Source: Nitrospira sp.
GTDB lineage: Bacteria > Nitrospirota > Nitrospiria > Nitrospirales > Nitrospiraceae
Assembly: GCA_018242685.1 (NCBI GenBank)
Contig: JAFEBM010000006.1
Coordinates: forward strand, 124,001-188,000
DNA length: 64,000 nucleotides
Direction: 5' to 3'
The translations under genes were made by a program, and so were the position numbers. The stretch's first letter is position 1. Each line of letters opens with the position of its first letter. Below the pieces are notes generated by a model. That model saw only the letters and a list, made by a program, of their open reading frames with translations. It did no database searches and was not told where the DNA came from. This document shows positions 9,532 through 18,855 of the stretch, in pieces.

Positions 9532-9633
9532 TCATTCAGGGTGCAGAGTCACCTCATGGTCACGATCCAATGTTTCCTTGAGAATCGTCGAACCTACACA
9601 ACCCGTGGCTCCGAGTGATACGATCTTCATCAT
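9532..9633 (-). pseudogene. 5' fragment of an NAD(P)-binding Rossmann-fold (extended SDR-like) gene
   Basis: A 33-codon frame from ATG 9633 (or 9630) to TGA 9532 encodes MKIVSLGATGCVGSTILKE and then RDHEVTLHPE. This is the first beta-strand, the GxxGxxG dinucleotide loop and the second strand of an NmrA/YwnB-like protein, then an abrupt stop where about 170 more residues would be expected. No continuation was seen in any frame up to the next gene, so it is a deletion remnant. Confidence 0.6.
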
Positions 9634-9801
9634 GGATTTTCTTTTTTTGCAAGCCGGAGGTCATTGCCGACTGTGACAAGATCACGTCGATCTCGGGGAG
9701 CTCTGTCTCGGTTAACTACTTGGGGGTCTTCACTTCTTCAGGCTCCGCACATTCAGGCGCTGTCGCGAAATGGTACGGTCGTTGTTCGCTTCAGATTTCT
9801 T
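9634..9801. other. Non-coding gap beside the SDR remnant
   Basis: 168 bp between the acetyltransferase stop and the SDR remnant; an A-run (TTTTTTT on the plus strand near 9641) precedes the remnant. No gene or motif I can support. Confidence 0.3.
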
Positions 9802-10386
9802 TCACACCTCCATATCGTTGCGGCCATCCAAGGAGCGAATGATGCGCGCTGGGTTACCCGCAACGACCTTGGCCGCCTGGACGTCGCGCACCACAACACT
9901 GCCTGCGCCGATGACGCTGCGGTCGCCGATGGTCACGCCCGGAAGAATGATCGCGCCGCCTCCGATCCACACATCGTTGCCGATACGGATCGGGCGAGCA
10001 TATTCCAGGCCGGATCGCCGTACATCCGCTTCAAGCGGGTGCGCCGCAGTATAGATCTGCACGGCCGGTCCCATTTGGAGATTGTCCCCGATCTCGATCG
10101 GCGCGCAGTCGAGAAAGACGCAATTGAAATTGATGAAGGCGTTCCGCCCAAGCCGGATGTTATAGCCATAATCACAGGCGAAGAACGACCTGATGACCGC
10201 GCCGTCTCCGACCGAACCACAGAGCCGGCGCAGCAGCGCCATGCGGGCTTCCGTCGCCTCGCCCGGCGTGACATTGTACTGAGCCGTCAGGCGTTGCGCC
10301 CGTTCCGCGTCTGCGACGAGCTCTGGGTCAGTCGAGCGATACAGCTCACCGGCCAGCATCTTCGCCTTTTCAGATTTTGTATTCAT
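9802..10386 (-). CDS. Maltose/galactoside O-acetyltransferase-like hexapeptide-repeat enzyme
   Basis: Left-handed beta-helix acyltransferase of 194 residues. An N-terminal Mac domain (KMLAGELYRSTDPELVADAERAQ) is followed by hexapeptide repeats (IRLGRNAFINFNCVFLD; IRIGNDVWIGGGAIILPG; IGDRSVIGAGSVV) and a C-terminal NPARIIRSL. The active-site His is in the TAAHPL segment. It transfers acetyl from acetyl-CoA to a sugar hydroxyl; the acceptor is unknown. Start ATG 10386 fits the family N-terminus; a GTG at 10419 would add 11 residues. Confidence 0.9.
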   Translation of the reverse strand: MNTKSEKAKMLAGELYRSTDPELVADAERAQRLTAQYNVTPGEATEARMALLRRLCGSVGDGAVIRSFFACDYGYNIRLGRNAFINFNCVFLDCAPIEIGDNLQMGPAVQIYTAAHPLEADVRRSGLEYARPIRIGNDVWIGGGAIILPGVTIGDRSVIGAGSVVVRDVQAAKVVAGNPARIIRSLDGRNDMEV

Positions 10387-10419
10387 AGAGACCCCGCTTG
10401 TTGAATCGATCGTGTTCAC

Positions 10420-10754
10420 CGCTGTAAAACACCCCGCATGCCGCCGCTCTCCCCCGGCCGTTCAGCTTTCCGGCTGTCCTGGCGGCGACGACTTCCTCAG
10501 GCACACCGGCCTTGCAGATCAGGGCCCGACAGAATTTCCCATGCGCGCCCTAGAGTCAACAGGACCGAGGGGATCAGTCAGTTGATAGGAGGAAGTCCGC
10601 AAAGACGCCGCACCTGTCGAGCACGGAAGGTTCGAGTTAAACACTATGAGATGTTGGGTTGGGTCTCGGTATTGCCGAACAAGCCGACCGTTCGATCCGG
10701 CGTTCGGCGTTGTCTGCAGGCCCCACTACATCATATCGATTGCGCGGCCGGTCG
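10420..10754. other. 335-bp intergenic stretch, nothing supported
   Basis: Lies between the cupredoxin stop and the acetyltransferase start. Frames on either strand are short and lack ribosome sites and recognisable protein sequence. No convincing hairpin or promoter. Confidence 0.3.
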
Positions 10755-11186
10755 TTACACTCCTTGTATGTTGAGGAGCAACAGCTCGCCTTTCATGTTC
10801 GGATGAATCGTGCACTTAAATTCGTACCGCCCCGGGCGCTTTACCGTAAAGCGGATCACAGCGTCGGCGTTGGGACCCACAAACACGCCTCCCATTCCTC
10901 GTCCATACGCGGTCACTCCACCGGCCTCGACTTCCGTCAGAATGCCCTCAAAGAGCGGCGATTCAAAGTTATGTCGCTCCCTATCTTCATTGTGAATTGT
11001 GATGACGGCGGGGAAATTCAACACCAGCGGAGCCTGAGTCGCAATGAAGGTGAAGTCGTGAATCCGCACATCGATCCGTTGCTCGGTCTGAGCATCGGTC
11101 TGGCCCGCGAGGCCGATTACCAGACAACCACCGAGCACAAGTGCTCGCATCCAACTCCGCATGTCGACTCCCTTTTGGCTGCTCAT
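10755..11186 (-). CDS. Secreted cupredoxin (plastocyanin-like blue copper protein)
   Basis: A 143-residue exported protein. ATG 11186 has a perfect AGGAGG six bases upstream, which decides the start over the longer frame to 11240. A signal peptide ends near residue 33 (QTDAQ/TEQ). Type-1 copper ligands are visible: an early His (RERHNFES) and the C-terminal Cys-His-Met cluster CTIHPNMKG. Such proteins carry single electrons in the periplasm or chaperone copper. It stands alone, with a structured inverted-repeat element upstream. Confidence 0.85.
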   Translation of the reverse strand: MSSQKGVDMRSWMRALVLGGCLVIGLAGQTDAQTEQRIDVRIHDFTFIATQAPLVLNFPAVITIHNEDRERHNFESPLFEGILTEVEAGGVTAYGRGMGGVFVGPNADAVIRFTVKRPGRYEFKCTIHPNMKGELLLLNIQGV

Positions 11187-11275
11187 TGTTCCTCCTTCAG
11201 AGATAAGCAAGTGATATTCGAACCCTTCGCACTGCGGCATTCAAGCTTGCACGGTTCATGGCGCCTGGGCCTCTC

Positions 11276-11489
11276 TAGCCCCATTATTCATGACGGTTCG
11301 TGACGAAACCACCAAGACGCCACGCGAGACGGGTATGCGGAGCCGCAAGGAAGGAAGGCATACTTGAAACAGTATGTCGACCGACCGAGCGGCGAGCCTG
11401 CCCGCTTGGCTGCGAGAGCCTGGCAGCCAAGCTTGTCGCAGCGGCGTATCGGTGGTTGCAGTAGAAGCGGTCATGAATAATGTGGGCTA
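11276..11489. repeat. 214-bp inverted-repeat element (MITE-like or structured RNA)
   Basis: The ends are inverted repeats: TAGCCCCATTATTCATGACG at 11276 and its near-perfect complement ending GGGCTA at 11489 (13 bp perfect plus 6 bp across a one-base bulge). A second nested pair, AACCACC near 11307 with GGTGGTT, and ACGCC with GGCGT, continues the stem. Inside are separate hairpins: CATACT/AGTATG, and a 10-bp perfect stem GCTTGGCTGC/GCAGCCAAGC. The outer right arm contains the stop codon of lpd. No open frame. Could be a non-autonomous mobile element or a folded 3' untranslated region. Confidence 0.65.
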
Positions 11490-12881
11490 AATGTGAATCG
11501 CTCGACCCTGCACGGCGAGCGCTGCTTCCCGGAACGCTTCGGCTAGGGTCGGATGCGCATGGCAAGTCCGGGCGATATCCTCGCTGCTCGCGCCGAAGGC
11601 CATCGCGGTGGCCGCCTCGGCTATTAGGTCACCGGCCCGAGGCCCGAGGATGTGGACTCCAAGCAGGCGATCGGTCTTCTTGTCGGCGAGCACCTTGATG
11701 CGCCCCTCGGTCTGGCCCAGGGCTCGCGCGCGGCCGCTCGCGGAAAACGGAAAGACGCCCTTTTGGTAATCGATCTCCGCCTCTCGGAGCTCCTCCTCCG
11801 TCTTTCCAACCGACGCGATCTCAGGGTGCGTATAGACCACGCTGGGGATCGTCTCATACTGCACATGGCCATAGCCGCCTGCAAGCGCCTCCACACAGGC
11901 GATTCCCTCTTCCGATGCTCTGTGGGCGAGCATCGGACCCCGGATGACATCGCCGATGGCGTAGATACCGGTTGCGTTCGTGGCGAAGCGCTCGTCCACG
12001 GCGATGCGCCCATGCTCGTCAGGCCTGATGCCGACGGTCTCCAGTCCCAGGTTGGCCGTCATCGAGGTTCGCCCCACGGCCACCAACAGACGGTCACAGC
12101 GGATGGGCTCGGCCCCTTCGTATTCCACGATACAGTGATCGCCCTCAACCCGCGCCCCCGTCACGCGGCTGCCGAGGTGAAAGTCGAGGCCTTGCCGCTC
12201 GAACATCCGTTTCGCGTCGGCGGCAATCTCCACGTCCATCCCTGAAAGAATGCGGTCCAGATACTCGACGACCGTGACCTTGGCACCGAGCCGGCGCCAC
12301 ACGGACCCGAGCTCGAGGCCGATATATCCCGCGCCAATGATCACGAGATGGTCCGGCACGTCGGGATAGCTGAGCGCTTCGGTGCTCGTGGCGATGCGGT
12401 CGCCATCGAGCCTGACTCCAGGCAGGTTGGCCGGCGTGCTACCGGTCGCGATCAGAACCCAGCGGGCCTTTAGAGCTACGGTTTCCTTGCCGGTCTCGAC
12501 GATGACCGCCCCGAGGCCAGAGATACGCCCGTGCCCCAAGTACCGAACGATCTTGTGCTTCCGGAAGAGACCCTCAACGCCTTTCGTGAGACGCTCCACA
12601 ATCTCGTTTTTCCGGCCCAGCATGGCCGCAAGATCGAGTGCCACGTCCGCAAGTCGAATGCCGTGTGCCTGGAAACGCTCACGGGCAGCAGCGAAGAGCT
12701 CGCTCGACTCGAGAAGCGCCTTGCTCGGGATGCATCCCACACGGAGACAGGTCCCGCCGAGCGCTGGTTCTCGCTCCACGCAGGCCACATTCATCCCAAG
12801 TAGCGCAGCCCGGATGGCGGCGATGTAGCCTCCAGGACCGGCGCCGATGATGATCAAATCATGCTCGCGCTCAGCAGCCAT
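11487..12881 (-). CDS. lpd: Dihydrolipoyl dehydrogenase (E3)
   Basis: Regenerates oxidised lipoamide for 2-oxoacid dehydrogenase complexes, reducing NAD+. At 464 residues it is full length. FAD motif IIGAGPGGYIAAIRAA at the N-terminus, the redox disulfide GGTCLRVGCIPSKALL at about residues 42-57, NAD motif IIGAGYIGLELGSVW near 180, and the interface His-Glu pair in CHAHPTLAEAFREA near the C-terminus. Last gene of a sucA-sucB-lpd operon, 37 bp after sucB. Its stop codon lies inside an inverted repeat arm. Confidence 0.96.
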   Translation of the reverse strand: MAAEREHDLIIIGAGPGGYIAAIRAALLGMNVACVEREPALGGTCLRVGCIPSKALLESSELFAAARERFQAHGIRLADVALDLAAMLGRKNEIVERLTKGVEGLFRKHKIVRYLGHGRISGLGAVIVETGKETVALKARWVLIATGSTPANLPGVRLDGDRIATSTEALSYPDVPDHLVIIGAGYIGLELGSVWRRLGAKVTVVEYLDRILSGMDVEIAADAKRMFERQGLDFHLGSRVTGARVEGDHCIVEYEGAEPIRCDRLLVAVGRTSMTANLGLETVGIRPDEHGRIAVDERFATNATGIYAIGDVIRGPMLAHRASEEGIACVEALAGGYGHVQYETIPSVVYTHPEIASVGKTEEELREAEIDYQKGVFPFSASGRARALGQTEGRIKVLADKKTDRLLGVHILGPRAGDLIAEAATAMAFGASSEDIARTCHAHPTLAEAFREAALAVQGRAIHI

Positions 12882-12918
12882 CTTTTCGCTTTCCCTTCAC
12901 CTTAACCTTAACCTCCCT

Positions 12919-14169
12919 CTAAATCTCTAAGAGGATGCGGGCCGGCTCTTCAAGACAGGCCTTGATGTGCTTGAGAAACGTCACCGCTTCGCGGCCGTCC
13001 ACGACCCGGTGATCATACGTAAGGGCGACGTACATCATGGGCCTGAGCACGACCTGCCCGTCCCGAGCCACGGGTCGATCCTGAATCACATGAAGCCCAA
13101 GGATGCCGCTCTGAGGCGGATTGACGATCGGGGTCGAGAGCAGCGAGCCGTACACTCCGCCGTTCGAAATCGTGAAGGTGCCCCCCTGCAACTCCTCCAG
13201 AGTGAGCCGGTTGGCCTGCGCGCGCCGAGCGAAATCGGCGATAGCCGTCTCGATTTCGGCAAAGCTCAAACACTCGGCGTTCCGCAACACGGGCACAACC
13301 AGGCCGCGCCCGCTTCCGATCGCGATCGCGATATCGTAATAGTGACGATACACGATCTCCGTACCTCGGATCTCGGCGTTGAGCTCAGGAATCAGCTTGA
13401 GCGCCTCGATCACGGCTTTCACGAAAAAGGACATGAGGCCAAGCTTCGCCGCGTAACGCTGCTGGAAGCTTTCTTGAAGGTCTTGCCTCAAGACCGTCAC
13501 GGCCGTCATATCGATCTCGCTGAACGTCGTGAGTAGAGCGGCAGTCTGTTGAGCCTGTACAAGCCGCTCGGCGACGCGGCGCCGGAGCAGGCTCATGGGT
13601 ACCGCTTCTTCGTCGCGGCTGCCCAACGGCTGACGCGGCGCGGACCTAGGCGGCGCAGTCATCTCTTCGGAGACCGTCTCGACCGCGGAGGCTGGTTCTG
13701 TTTGAGACGGATGCTCTTCCAGCCGGCGGAGAACATCTTCTTTGAGCATTCTGCCGCCGGGCCCGGTCGGCGTCGGCTCCTCGACGCCAAGCCGGTGCTC
13801 GTGCAAGAGCCGGCGCGCGGCCGGCATCACTCGCGCCGTATCGGGCGTTGAGACCGGCAGGGGCTTGGGAGCAGCGGTGCGCTCGGTCGTCTTGCCGGAA
13901 ACCGCCGGGGCTGCCGTATCTTTCGGGACCGCTGTCTCATCCAGATATGCGATCACTTCGCCGACATGGGCCATCTCGCCTTTCTTCTTGAGCACCTTGA
14001 CCAGGACGCCCGACACGGGCGCAGGCAAATCGAGTGAGGTCTTCTCCGTCTCGAGCGAGACGATCGGCTCATCTTGACGGACGGTCTCACCCGGCGATTT
14101 CAGCCATTCGTCGATCTGGACCTCCGTAATCGATTCCCCGATCGTCGGAATTTTCAGCTCAATGGACAT
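12919..14169 (-). CDS. sucB: 2-oxoglutarate dehydrogenase E2, dihydrolipoamide succinyltransferase
   Basis: Core acyltransferase of the 2-oxoglutarate dehydrogenase complex, 416 residues. The lipoyl domain comes first, with the modified Lys in [17 protein letters not shown] (about residues 38-54), then a Pro/Ala linker, a peripheral subunit-binding domain ([16 protein letters not shown] ... [10 protein letters not shown]), and the catalytic domain ending in [18 protein letters not shown] with the active-site His and Asp. ATG 14169 ([13 protein letters not shown]) gives the standard N-terminus; it overlaps the end of sucA by 11 bases. Confidence 0.96.
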   Translation of the reverse strand: MSIELKIPTIGESITEVQIDEWLKSPGETVRQDEPIVSLETEKTSLDLPAPVSGVLVKVLKKKGEMAHVGEVIAYLDETAVPKDTAAPAVSGKTTERTAAPKPLPVSTPDTARVMPAARRLLHEHRLGVEEPTPTGPGGRMLKEDVLRRLEEHPSQTEPASAVETVSEEMTAPPRSAPRQPLGSRDEEAVPMSLLRRRVAERLVQAQQTAALLTTFSEIDMTAVTVLRQDLQESFQQRYAAKLGLMSFFVKAVIEALKLIPELNAEIRGTEIVYRHYYDIAIAIGSGRGLVVPVLRNAECLSFAEIETAIADFARRAQANRLTLEELQGGTFTISNGGVYGSLLSTPIVNPPQSGILGLHVIQDRPVARDGQVVLRPMMYVALTYDHRVVDGREAVTFLKHIKACLEEPARILLEI

Positions 14170-17074
14170 CGAATGCCGCCTTGAGCAGCTTCTGCTGCTC
14201 GATCTTGTGGAGATCATGCCATCCAGTCGCGGGGCTGGCCGAGGCCGGCCGGCAGACCGCCGAGAAGGACCAGGTGTCCATCAGTCTATCGCCGAACCGC
14301 GCAAACAAATATCGCCAGGCCCCCATGTTCGCAGGTTCCTCCTGAACCCAGATCACCGGCGCTTTCGACGAATAGGACGTCAGGCTGTTATGCAATTCCT
14401 CATTCTGCAGAGGATAGAGCTGCTCCAATCTCAAAATCGCGACGTCATCGCGCTTGAGTTCATCTCGCAACCCCACCAGGTCATAATAGACTTTCCCGCT
14501 ACAGAGTAGAACACGCTCGACCCGCTCCGGTCTGACTGTCCGGTCGAAGAGGATTCGCCGGAACCGGCCTTGTTCGAGGTCCTCAAGCGTAGAGATGGCT
14601 TGCGGGTGGCGAAGCAGGCTCTTCGGCGTCATCACAATCAGGGGTTTTCGCCATCGGCGCAGCACCTGGCGTCTGAGCACATGGAAGTATTGGGCCGGTG
14701 TTGTCGGGTTCACCACTTGGATATTGTCATTGACGGCAAGCTCCAGGAAACGCTCCAGGCGCGCACTCGAATGCTCCGGTCCCTGCCCTTCGAACCCATG
14801 GGGAAGGAGAAGCACGAGCCCGCTCAGCCGGCGCCACTTCTCTTCGGCGCTGACAAGGAACTGGTCGATGATGACCTGGGCCGCATTGACGAAGTCCCCA
14901 AATTGGCCCTCCCAAAGGACCAGACTGTCGGGACAATCCAGGCTGTACCCGTACTCGAAACCCAGCACACCCGCCTCGGAGAGGGGACTGTTGTAAATCT
15001 CCACCGTCGCCTGATCCGGCGCGAGATGCTGAAGCGGTACATACATCCGACCATCCTCGGTATCATGCAGGATGGCGTGCCGCTGGCTGAAGGTTCCGCG
15101 AGGCGTATCCTGACCCGATACACGGACCGGATGCCCTTCCACAGCCAGCGTGGCAAAGGCCAGCGCCTCGCCGGCAGACCAGTCAAGCGAGCGCGCGCCG
15201 GCTGCCATTTCGCGTCGGCGCTGCAGCCACTGGATGATCTTCGCATGGGGATGAAACCATTCAGGCAATCGCGTGAGCGTTTCCATCAGCGTGACGAGCG
15301 GGCCTCGTTCAATCCCGGTGCCGACCTCTTCGGCATCTCCGTCGAGTCCTCCATAGTACCCAGCCCATATTCCGGTCGACTTCTCTCGCAACGGCATGTA
15401 GGTATGACTCCGAGCCTCGGTGAGATCCCGCTCCAACTCACGCCGGCGCTCCACCGTGATTCGATCCGCCTCGTCACGATCCACCTCGCCGAGGCGCAAG
15501 AGATGGCCAAGATAGTATTCGCGGAGAGGCCGGCGCTTGTCGATGACTCCATACATGAGCGGCTGTGTGAAGCTGGGCTCGTCCCCTTCGTTGTGGCCGC
15601 GCCGTCGAAAACAGTACATATCTATCACGACGTCACTGTGAAAGGTCCGCCGGAAATCCATCGCGAGCCGCACGACTCGGGCGACGGCTTCGGGATCCTC
15701 CCCGTTGACATGGAAAATCGGGATCTGAAGCATCTTGGCCACGTCTGTCGCGTAGAGCGCTGACCTCGCCTCGTTCGGCAACGTCGTAAAGCCGATCTGG
15801 TTATTGACGACCACATGCAGCGTCCCGCCAGTGCAGTACCCTTCAAGCCGGCTCAGATTGAGCGACTCCTGCACGACACCCTCTCCGGCGAAGGATGCAT
15901 CTCCATGGATGAGAATCGCCGTGCAGGGCGTGCGAGTCGGATCGCCGTTCCGGTCTTGCTTCGCGCGCGTGCGTCCAAGCGCAACTGGATTGACGAATTC
16001 TAAGTGACTTGGGTTGAAGCAGAGGGACAGGTGCACCCTTCGCCCTGATGCCGTCACCCAGTCCGTGCTGTGGCCCAGGTGGTACTTGACGTCTCCGCGC
16101 CCCTCTCGAAGAGGATCGATCACGTTCTCGAATTCATGGAAAATCTCACGCGGTCGCTTCCCGACAATATTCGCCAGGACGTTGAGTCTGCCCCGGTGGG
16201 CCATCGCCAACACGACCTCTTCCACACCCTGCTCGCCGGCGGTTTCGATCGCCAGGTCGAGCAGCGGGATCAAGCTTTCCGCCCCCTCGAGGGAGAAGCT
16301 CTTGGCGCCGGGATACTTCTGCTGGATGAACTCTTCGAAGATGACTGCATCGGTCAGCCGGGTGAGAATACGGATCTGCTCCTGCCTCTTGAGGCTGGCA
16401 TGGTTCTTCGGTCTCTCCATCCGCTCTCGCACCCACGCCCGCCGCTCCGGGTCGGAAATATGCATGAACTGCGAGCCGATCGATCCGCAATAAGCGGCCC
16501 GCAAGCGGTCCAGAATCTCCCGCAGAGTCAGGAAATCCGCTCCTGCAATTCCATGCGTGGAGAATCGCCCGTCCAAGTCATTCTCCGTGAACCCATAAAA
16601 CGCAGGATCCAGCTCAGGATGAACCGAACGCGGCATTTCCAGCGGGTCGATGGCAGCGGCCATGTGCCCACGGACTAGGTACGCCTGCACGAGCTGGGAG
16701 ACACGATCTTGTTCCCCGATGATGGTGTCTCGCGCGAGCCGACTGGTGCCTGTTTCGGCATGATTTCTGGCAAAGAGCGCGTCCTTCGGGAGAGGAGCCT
16801 GTCTTGGCAGGCTCGGGGCGGGAGGGTGCAATGACGCCTGGAGCGGGCGGGTGAGATCAACCCGACCGCGTTCTGGGTCGAAGAGGGATTTCGGCGGACG
16901 AGAGGGCCCCCGTCGCCGAGCCATGGGGTGATCGCCATCGTTCTCTACATCCTTAAAATAATCCCGCCACTCCGGCGAGATCGAGGCGGGGTCCCGCAGG
17001 AACTCCACATACAGATCCTCCACGAAGGGGAGGTTGGCGGGAAGGGGTAGTGGGATTCGCTGGTTCATGGACAT
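14159..17074 (-). CDS. sucA: 2-oxoglutarate dehydrogenase E1
   Basis: Thiamine-diphosphate-dependent decarboxylase that converts 2-oxoglutarate and transfers succinyl to E2. The family N-terminal helix ([16 protein letters not shown]), the [11 protein letters not shown] segment, the [11 protein letters not shown] loop and a thiamine-binding [18 protein letters not shown] motif are all present, and the C-terminus ends [13 protein letters not shown]. The frame is open to 17191; ATG 17074 is chosen because it places the E2-binding helix near residue 15, as in homologues, but no clear ribosome site marks any of the candidate starts (17110 and 17128 are alternatives). Roughly 970 residues, slightly longer than E. 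coli SucA. Confidence 0.94.
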   Translation of the reverse strand: MSMNQRIPLPLPANLPFVEDLYVEFLRDPASISPEWRDYFKDVENDGDHPMARRRGPSRPPKSLFDPERGRVDLTRPLQASLHPPAPSLPRQAPLPKDALFARNHAETGTSRLARDTIIGEQDRVSQLVQAYLVRGHMAAAIDPLEMPRSVHPELDPAFYGFTENDLDGRFSTHGIAGADFLTLREILDRLRAAYCGSIGSQFMHISDPERRAWVRERMERPKNHASLKRQEQIRILTRLTDAVIFEEFIQQKYPGAKSFSLEGAESLIPLLDLAIETAGEQGVEEVVLAMAHRGRLNVLANIVGKRPREIFHEFENVIDPLREGRGDVKYHLGHSTDWVTASGRRVHLSLCFNPSHLEFVNPVALGRTRAKQDRNGDPTRTPCTAILIHGDASFAGEGVVQESLNLSRLEGYCTGGTLHVVVNNQIGFTTLPNEARSALYATDVAKMLQIPIFHVNGEDPEAVARVVRLAMDFRRTFHSDVVIDMYCFRRRGHNEGDEPSFTQPLMYGVIDKRRPLREYYLGHLLRLGEVDRDEADRITVERRRELERDLTEARSHTYMPLREKSTGIWAGYYGGLDGDAEEVGTGIERGPLVTLMETLTRLPEWFHPHAKIIQWLQRRREMAAGARSLDWSAGEALAFATLAVEGHPVRVSGQDTPRGTFSQRHAILHDTEDGRMYVPLQHLAPDQATVEIYNSPLSEAGVLGFEYGYSLDCPDSLVLWEGQFGDFVNAAQVIIDQFLVSAEEKWRRLSGLVLLLPHGFEGQGPEHSSARLERFLELAVNDNIQVVNPTTPAQYFHVLRRQVLRRWRKPLIVMTPKSLLRHPQAISTLEDLEQGRFRRILFDRTVRPERVERVLLCSGKVYYDLVGLRDELKRDDVAILRLEQLYPLQNEELHNSLTSYSSKAPVIWVQEEPANMGAWRYLFARFGDRLMDTWSFSAVCRPASASPATGWHDLHKIEQQKLLKAAFDVH

Positions 17075-17221
17075 GTGAAATTCGTGCGGCTTGTTTGCGG
17101 TCTTCCCCATTATACTTGATACTTGCATCAGCCCGCCATGGAAGCCCCTTCTGGACACCATGGATTGACAACCGAACACAGTGAATCGCATCTACACCAA
17201 TACCATATTGCAGGAGATGAA

Positions 17222-17271
17222 TCATGAGTGAACTGGTCGCATTGCGTTTAGGGATTCCAGCACAGCCGATC
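17222..17271 (-). pseudogene. Detached 3' end of the DUF5615 toxin gene
   Basis: Reading leftwards from the IS boundary, the frame of the toxin gene continues here as SAVLESLNAMRPVHS and a TGA at 17224-17222. Joining it to the upstream part through a single TA restores a protein of exactly 106 residues. This marks the pre-insertion 3' end. Confidence 0.75.
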
Positions 17272-17273
17272 TA

Positions 17274-18157
17274 GAAGTCATTTCAAAACCTGCGGGAGGG
17301 AGGTAGAATCCGCGCCATGAGCCCCTTTCACGAAAGGAGAGCCGATGGCGTGGCGCCACCTGACCGACCCGCAATGGGACCAGATTCGCCCCCACCTGCC
17401 TACGGCCAAGCGTTCCCCACAGAGCGGTCGACCGCCTGCCGACGCCCGGCGCTGCTTCGAAGGCATTCTCTGGATTCTATGGACTGGCGCACCCTGGAGC
17501 GAACTCCCCAGGCGGTATGGCAGCCCCACCACGTGTTGGCGACGCCTGCGGCAGTGGGAAACCACGGGAGTGCTGCTCGCCCTGTGGCGAGCTTTCCTGG
17601 CCCAGCTCAATGACCAACAGAAACTCCGCTGGAACGAGTGCTTCGTGGATGGGAGCTTCGCACCAGCAAAAAAGGGGGCCCCAAAGTCGGGCCGACGAAG
17701 CGAGGCAAGGGCACCAAGTGGATGGTCGTGGTCGATGTCGCGGGTACTCCGCTGGGAGCATACCTGGATTCGGTATCCCCGGCGGAAGTCCGGCTCCTCG
17801 AAGCGACCCTCGACACGGTTGCGGTGACATGCCCGCACCGGCCGGGGCGCCCGCGCAAGCGGCCAGACCGATTGATTGCGGATCGGGGATATGACAGTAA
17901 TGCCGTCCGGGTCTGGTTGGTCCGACGCGGGATTGAGCCCATCATTCCGGCGCGGATCACCAGTAGACAGGCCACGCACCAAGATGGCCGGAAACTGCGC
18001 CGGTACCGACGCCGCTGGATCGTGGAGCGCACGATTGGCTGGTGGGGCAACTTCCGTCGCCTGACCGTCCGCTATGATCGGCTGCTGGAGACGTACGGCG
18101 GCTTTTTTCATCTGGCCTGCGCGCTCATCACGCTTCGCAAGGTTTTGAAATGACTTC
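17274..18157 (+). mobile_element. IS5-family (IS427-like) insertion sequence, 884 bp
   Basis: Terminal inverted repeats GAAGTCATTTCAAAACCT at the left end and the complement of GAAGTCATTTCAAAACCTTG at the right. Both ends are flanked by TA (17272-17273 and 18158-18159), read as a target duplication; removing the element and one TA restores the interrupted toxin frame, which confirms the borders. It carries one transposase made from two overlapping frames. Size and frameshift layout fit the IS427 subgroup. It looks intact. Confidence 0.92.
17345..18153 (+). CDS. IS5/IS427-type DDE transposase made by -1 frameshift
   Basis: The first frame (17345-17827) holds the N-terminal DUF4096-like domain (MAWRHLTDPQWDQIRPHLP ... 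WILWTGAPWSELP); the second (open from 17638, one base back) holds the catalytic core. They join at the slippery heptamer A AAA AAG (17668-17674), which sits in phase with the first frame, giving a fusion of about 269 residues. Catalytic acidic residues: Asp in FVDGSFAP, Asp in LIADRGYDS, Glu in RRWIVERTIGWW. Ends three bases before the right inverted repeat is complete. Confidence 0.9.
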
Positions 18158-18428
18158 TAAGAATCTCGAACACCAACGGCCGAAGGTGAACCATTCGGTT
18201 CGAAGGTGCCTTGATGAGGACGATGCCGAAGGGCTGGACGGCAAGGTTCTGCTGGTGCGGAAGGTTCCTGTCCATCGTGACGAGTGCGTCGAAGGTGCCC
18301 TGCATCCGACACAAAAGTTCGCCGTTCTTGACACCATCCCAACCAAGCCCGCTGACAGTCTGGGCATCGTGACCGCTAAGTAGGCCGGCCAAGTCCACAG
18401 GGATGTTCTCGTCAAGTAGGACGCGCAT
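18108..18428 (-). CDS. DUF5615 (PIN-like) toxin, C-terminus replaced by IS sequence
   Basis: The N-terminal MRVLLDENIPVDLAGLLSGHD and the central LVTMDRNLPHQQN are the two acidic motifs of the Mut7-C/PIN-like DUF5615 family, predicted RNases paired with DUF433 antitoxins. Only residues 1-90 are original. From residue 91 the frame runs into the IS right end and still stops after 106 codons, the same length as the uninterrupted gene, but with an unrelated last 14 residues. Both acidic motifs survive, so activity may be partly kept; this cannot be judged from sequence. Overlaps the antitoxin gene by 17 bases. Confidence 0.85.
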   Translation of the reverse strand: MRVLLDENIPVDLAGLLSGHDAQTVSGLGWDGVKNGELLCRMQGTFDALVTMDRNLPHQQNLAVQPFGIVLIKAPSNRMVHLRPLVFEILRSHFKTLRSVMSAQAR

Positions 18429-18636
18429 CGGCCAGGAGTGAATCGCGGGCCATCTCCAGCGCGGCTAGGGCCTGCTCACGCTTGACCGACGGGAACTGGT
18501 GAAGAAACTCGTCGAGTACCTCGCCGCCCTCGAGATAGTCGAAGAGCGTCCGAGCGGGCACGCGAGTCCCGACGAATACGGGAGTTCCACCGAGGATCTC
18601 TGGGTCGCTGTGAATAACGGCAGTCTTCGAGGTCAT
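18412..18636 (-). CDS. DUF433 antitoxin
   Basis: A 74-residue DUF433 protein (HSDPEILGGTPVFVGTRVPARTLFDYLEGGEVLDEFLHQFPSV), a small winged-helix-like fold that acts as the predicted antitoxin and autoregulator of DUF5615 toxins. Precedes and overlaps its toxin gene, as usual for the pair. Its start lies 55 bp after the attC-like site at 18691-18790, so the pair could have been a cassette, but no attC follows the toxin. Confidence 0.88.
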   Translation of the reverse strand: MTSKTAVIHSDPEILGGTPVFVGTRVPARTLFDYLEGGEVLDEFLHQFPSVKREQALAALEMARDSLLADARPT

Positions 18637-18690
18637 GGCATAATTCCGAGGTAACCGTCCGGTGGATTATACACCGGATCGAGGTTTGAT

Positions 18691-18790
18691 GCCTAACGCC
18701 GCAAGCTTACCGCGAGCCGCCTATCCGTAACCCTTCGGAGTCAGCAGAAGCCACAACAGGGCGGCGATGCGGTGGAGCGCCATGTTATGC
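18691..18790 (-). other. attC-like integron recombination site (100 bp)
   Basis: Read on the minus strand the site begins GCATAAC (R'' consensus RYYYAAC with one mismatch) and ends GTTAGGC (R' consensus GTTRRRY, perfect). Next to these, GGCGCTCCACCGC and GCGGTAAGCTTGC are imperfectly complementary with unpaired bases, as expected of the folded single-stranded attC. It lies 66 bp after the stop of the preceding minus-strand ORF. Confidence 0.7.
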
Positions 18791-18855
18791 CACAAACTCT
18801 TAGGCTCCTGCGTTCTCTCCCAGTGCTCCACCAAAACCTTTAGCGAACGACTCCA

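Noticed and set aside
17278..18111. 277-codon minus-strand frame across the IS
   Set aside because: It is antisense to the transposase, which has both DDE motifs and the frameshift site; the minus-strand protein has no family features.
18767..18855. Extending the minus-strand cassette gene or calling a plus-strand gene here
   Set aside because: The plus-strand frame overlaps the attC-like site and the cassette gene and has no ribosome site.
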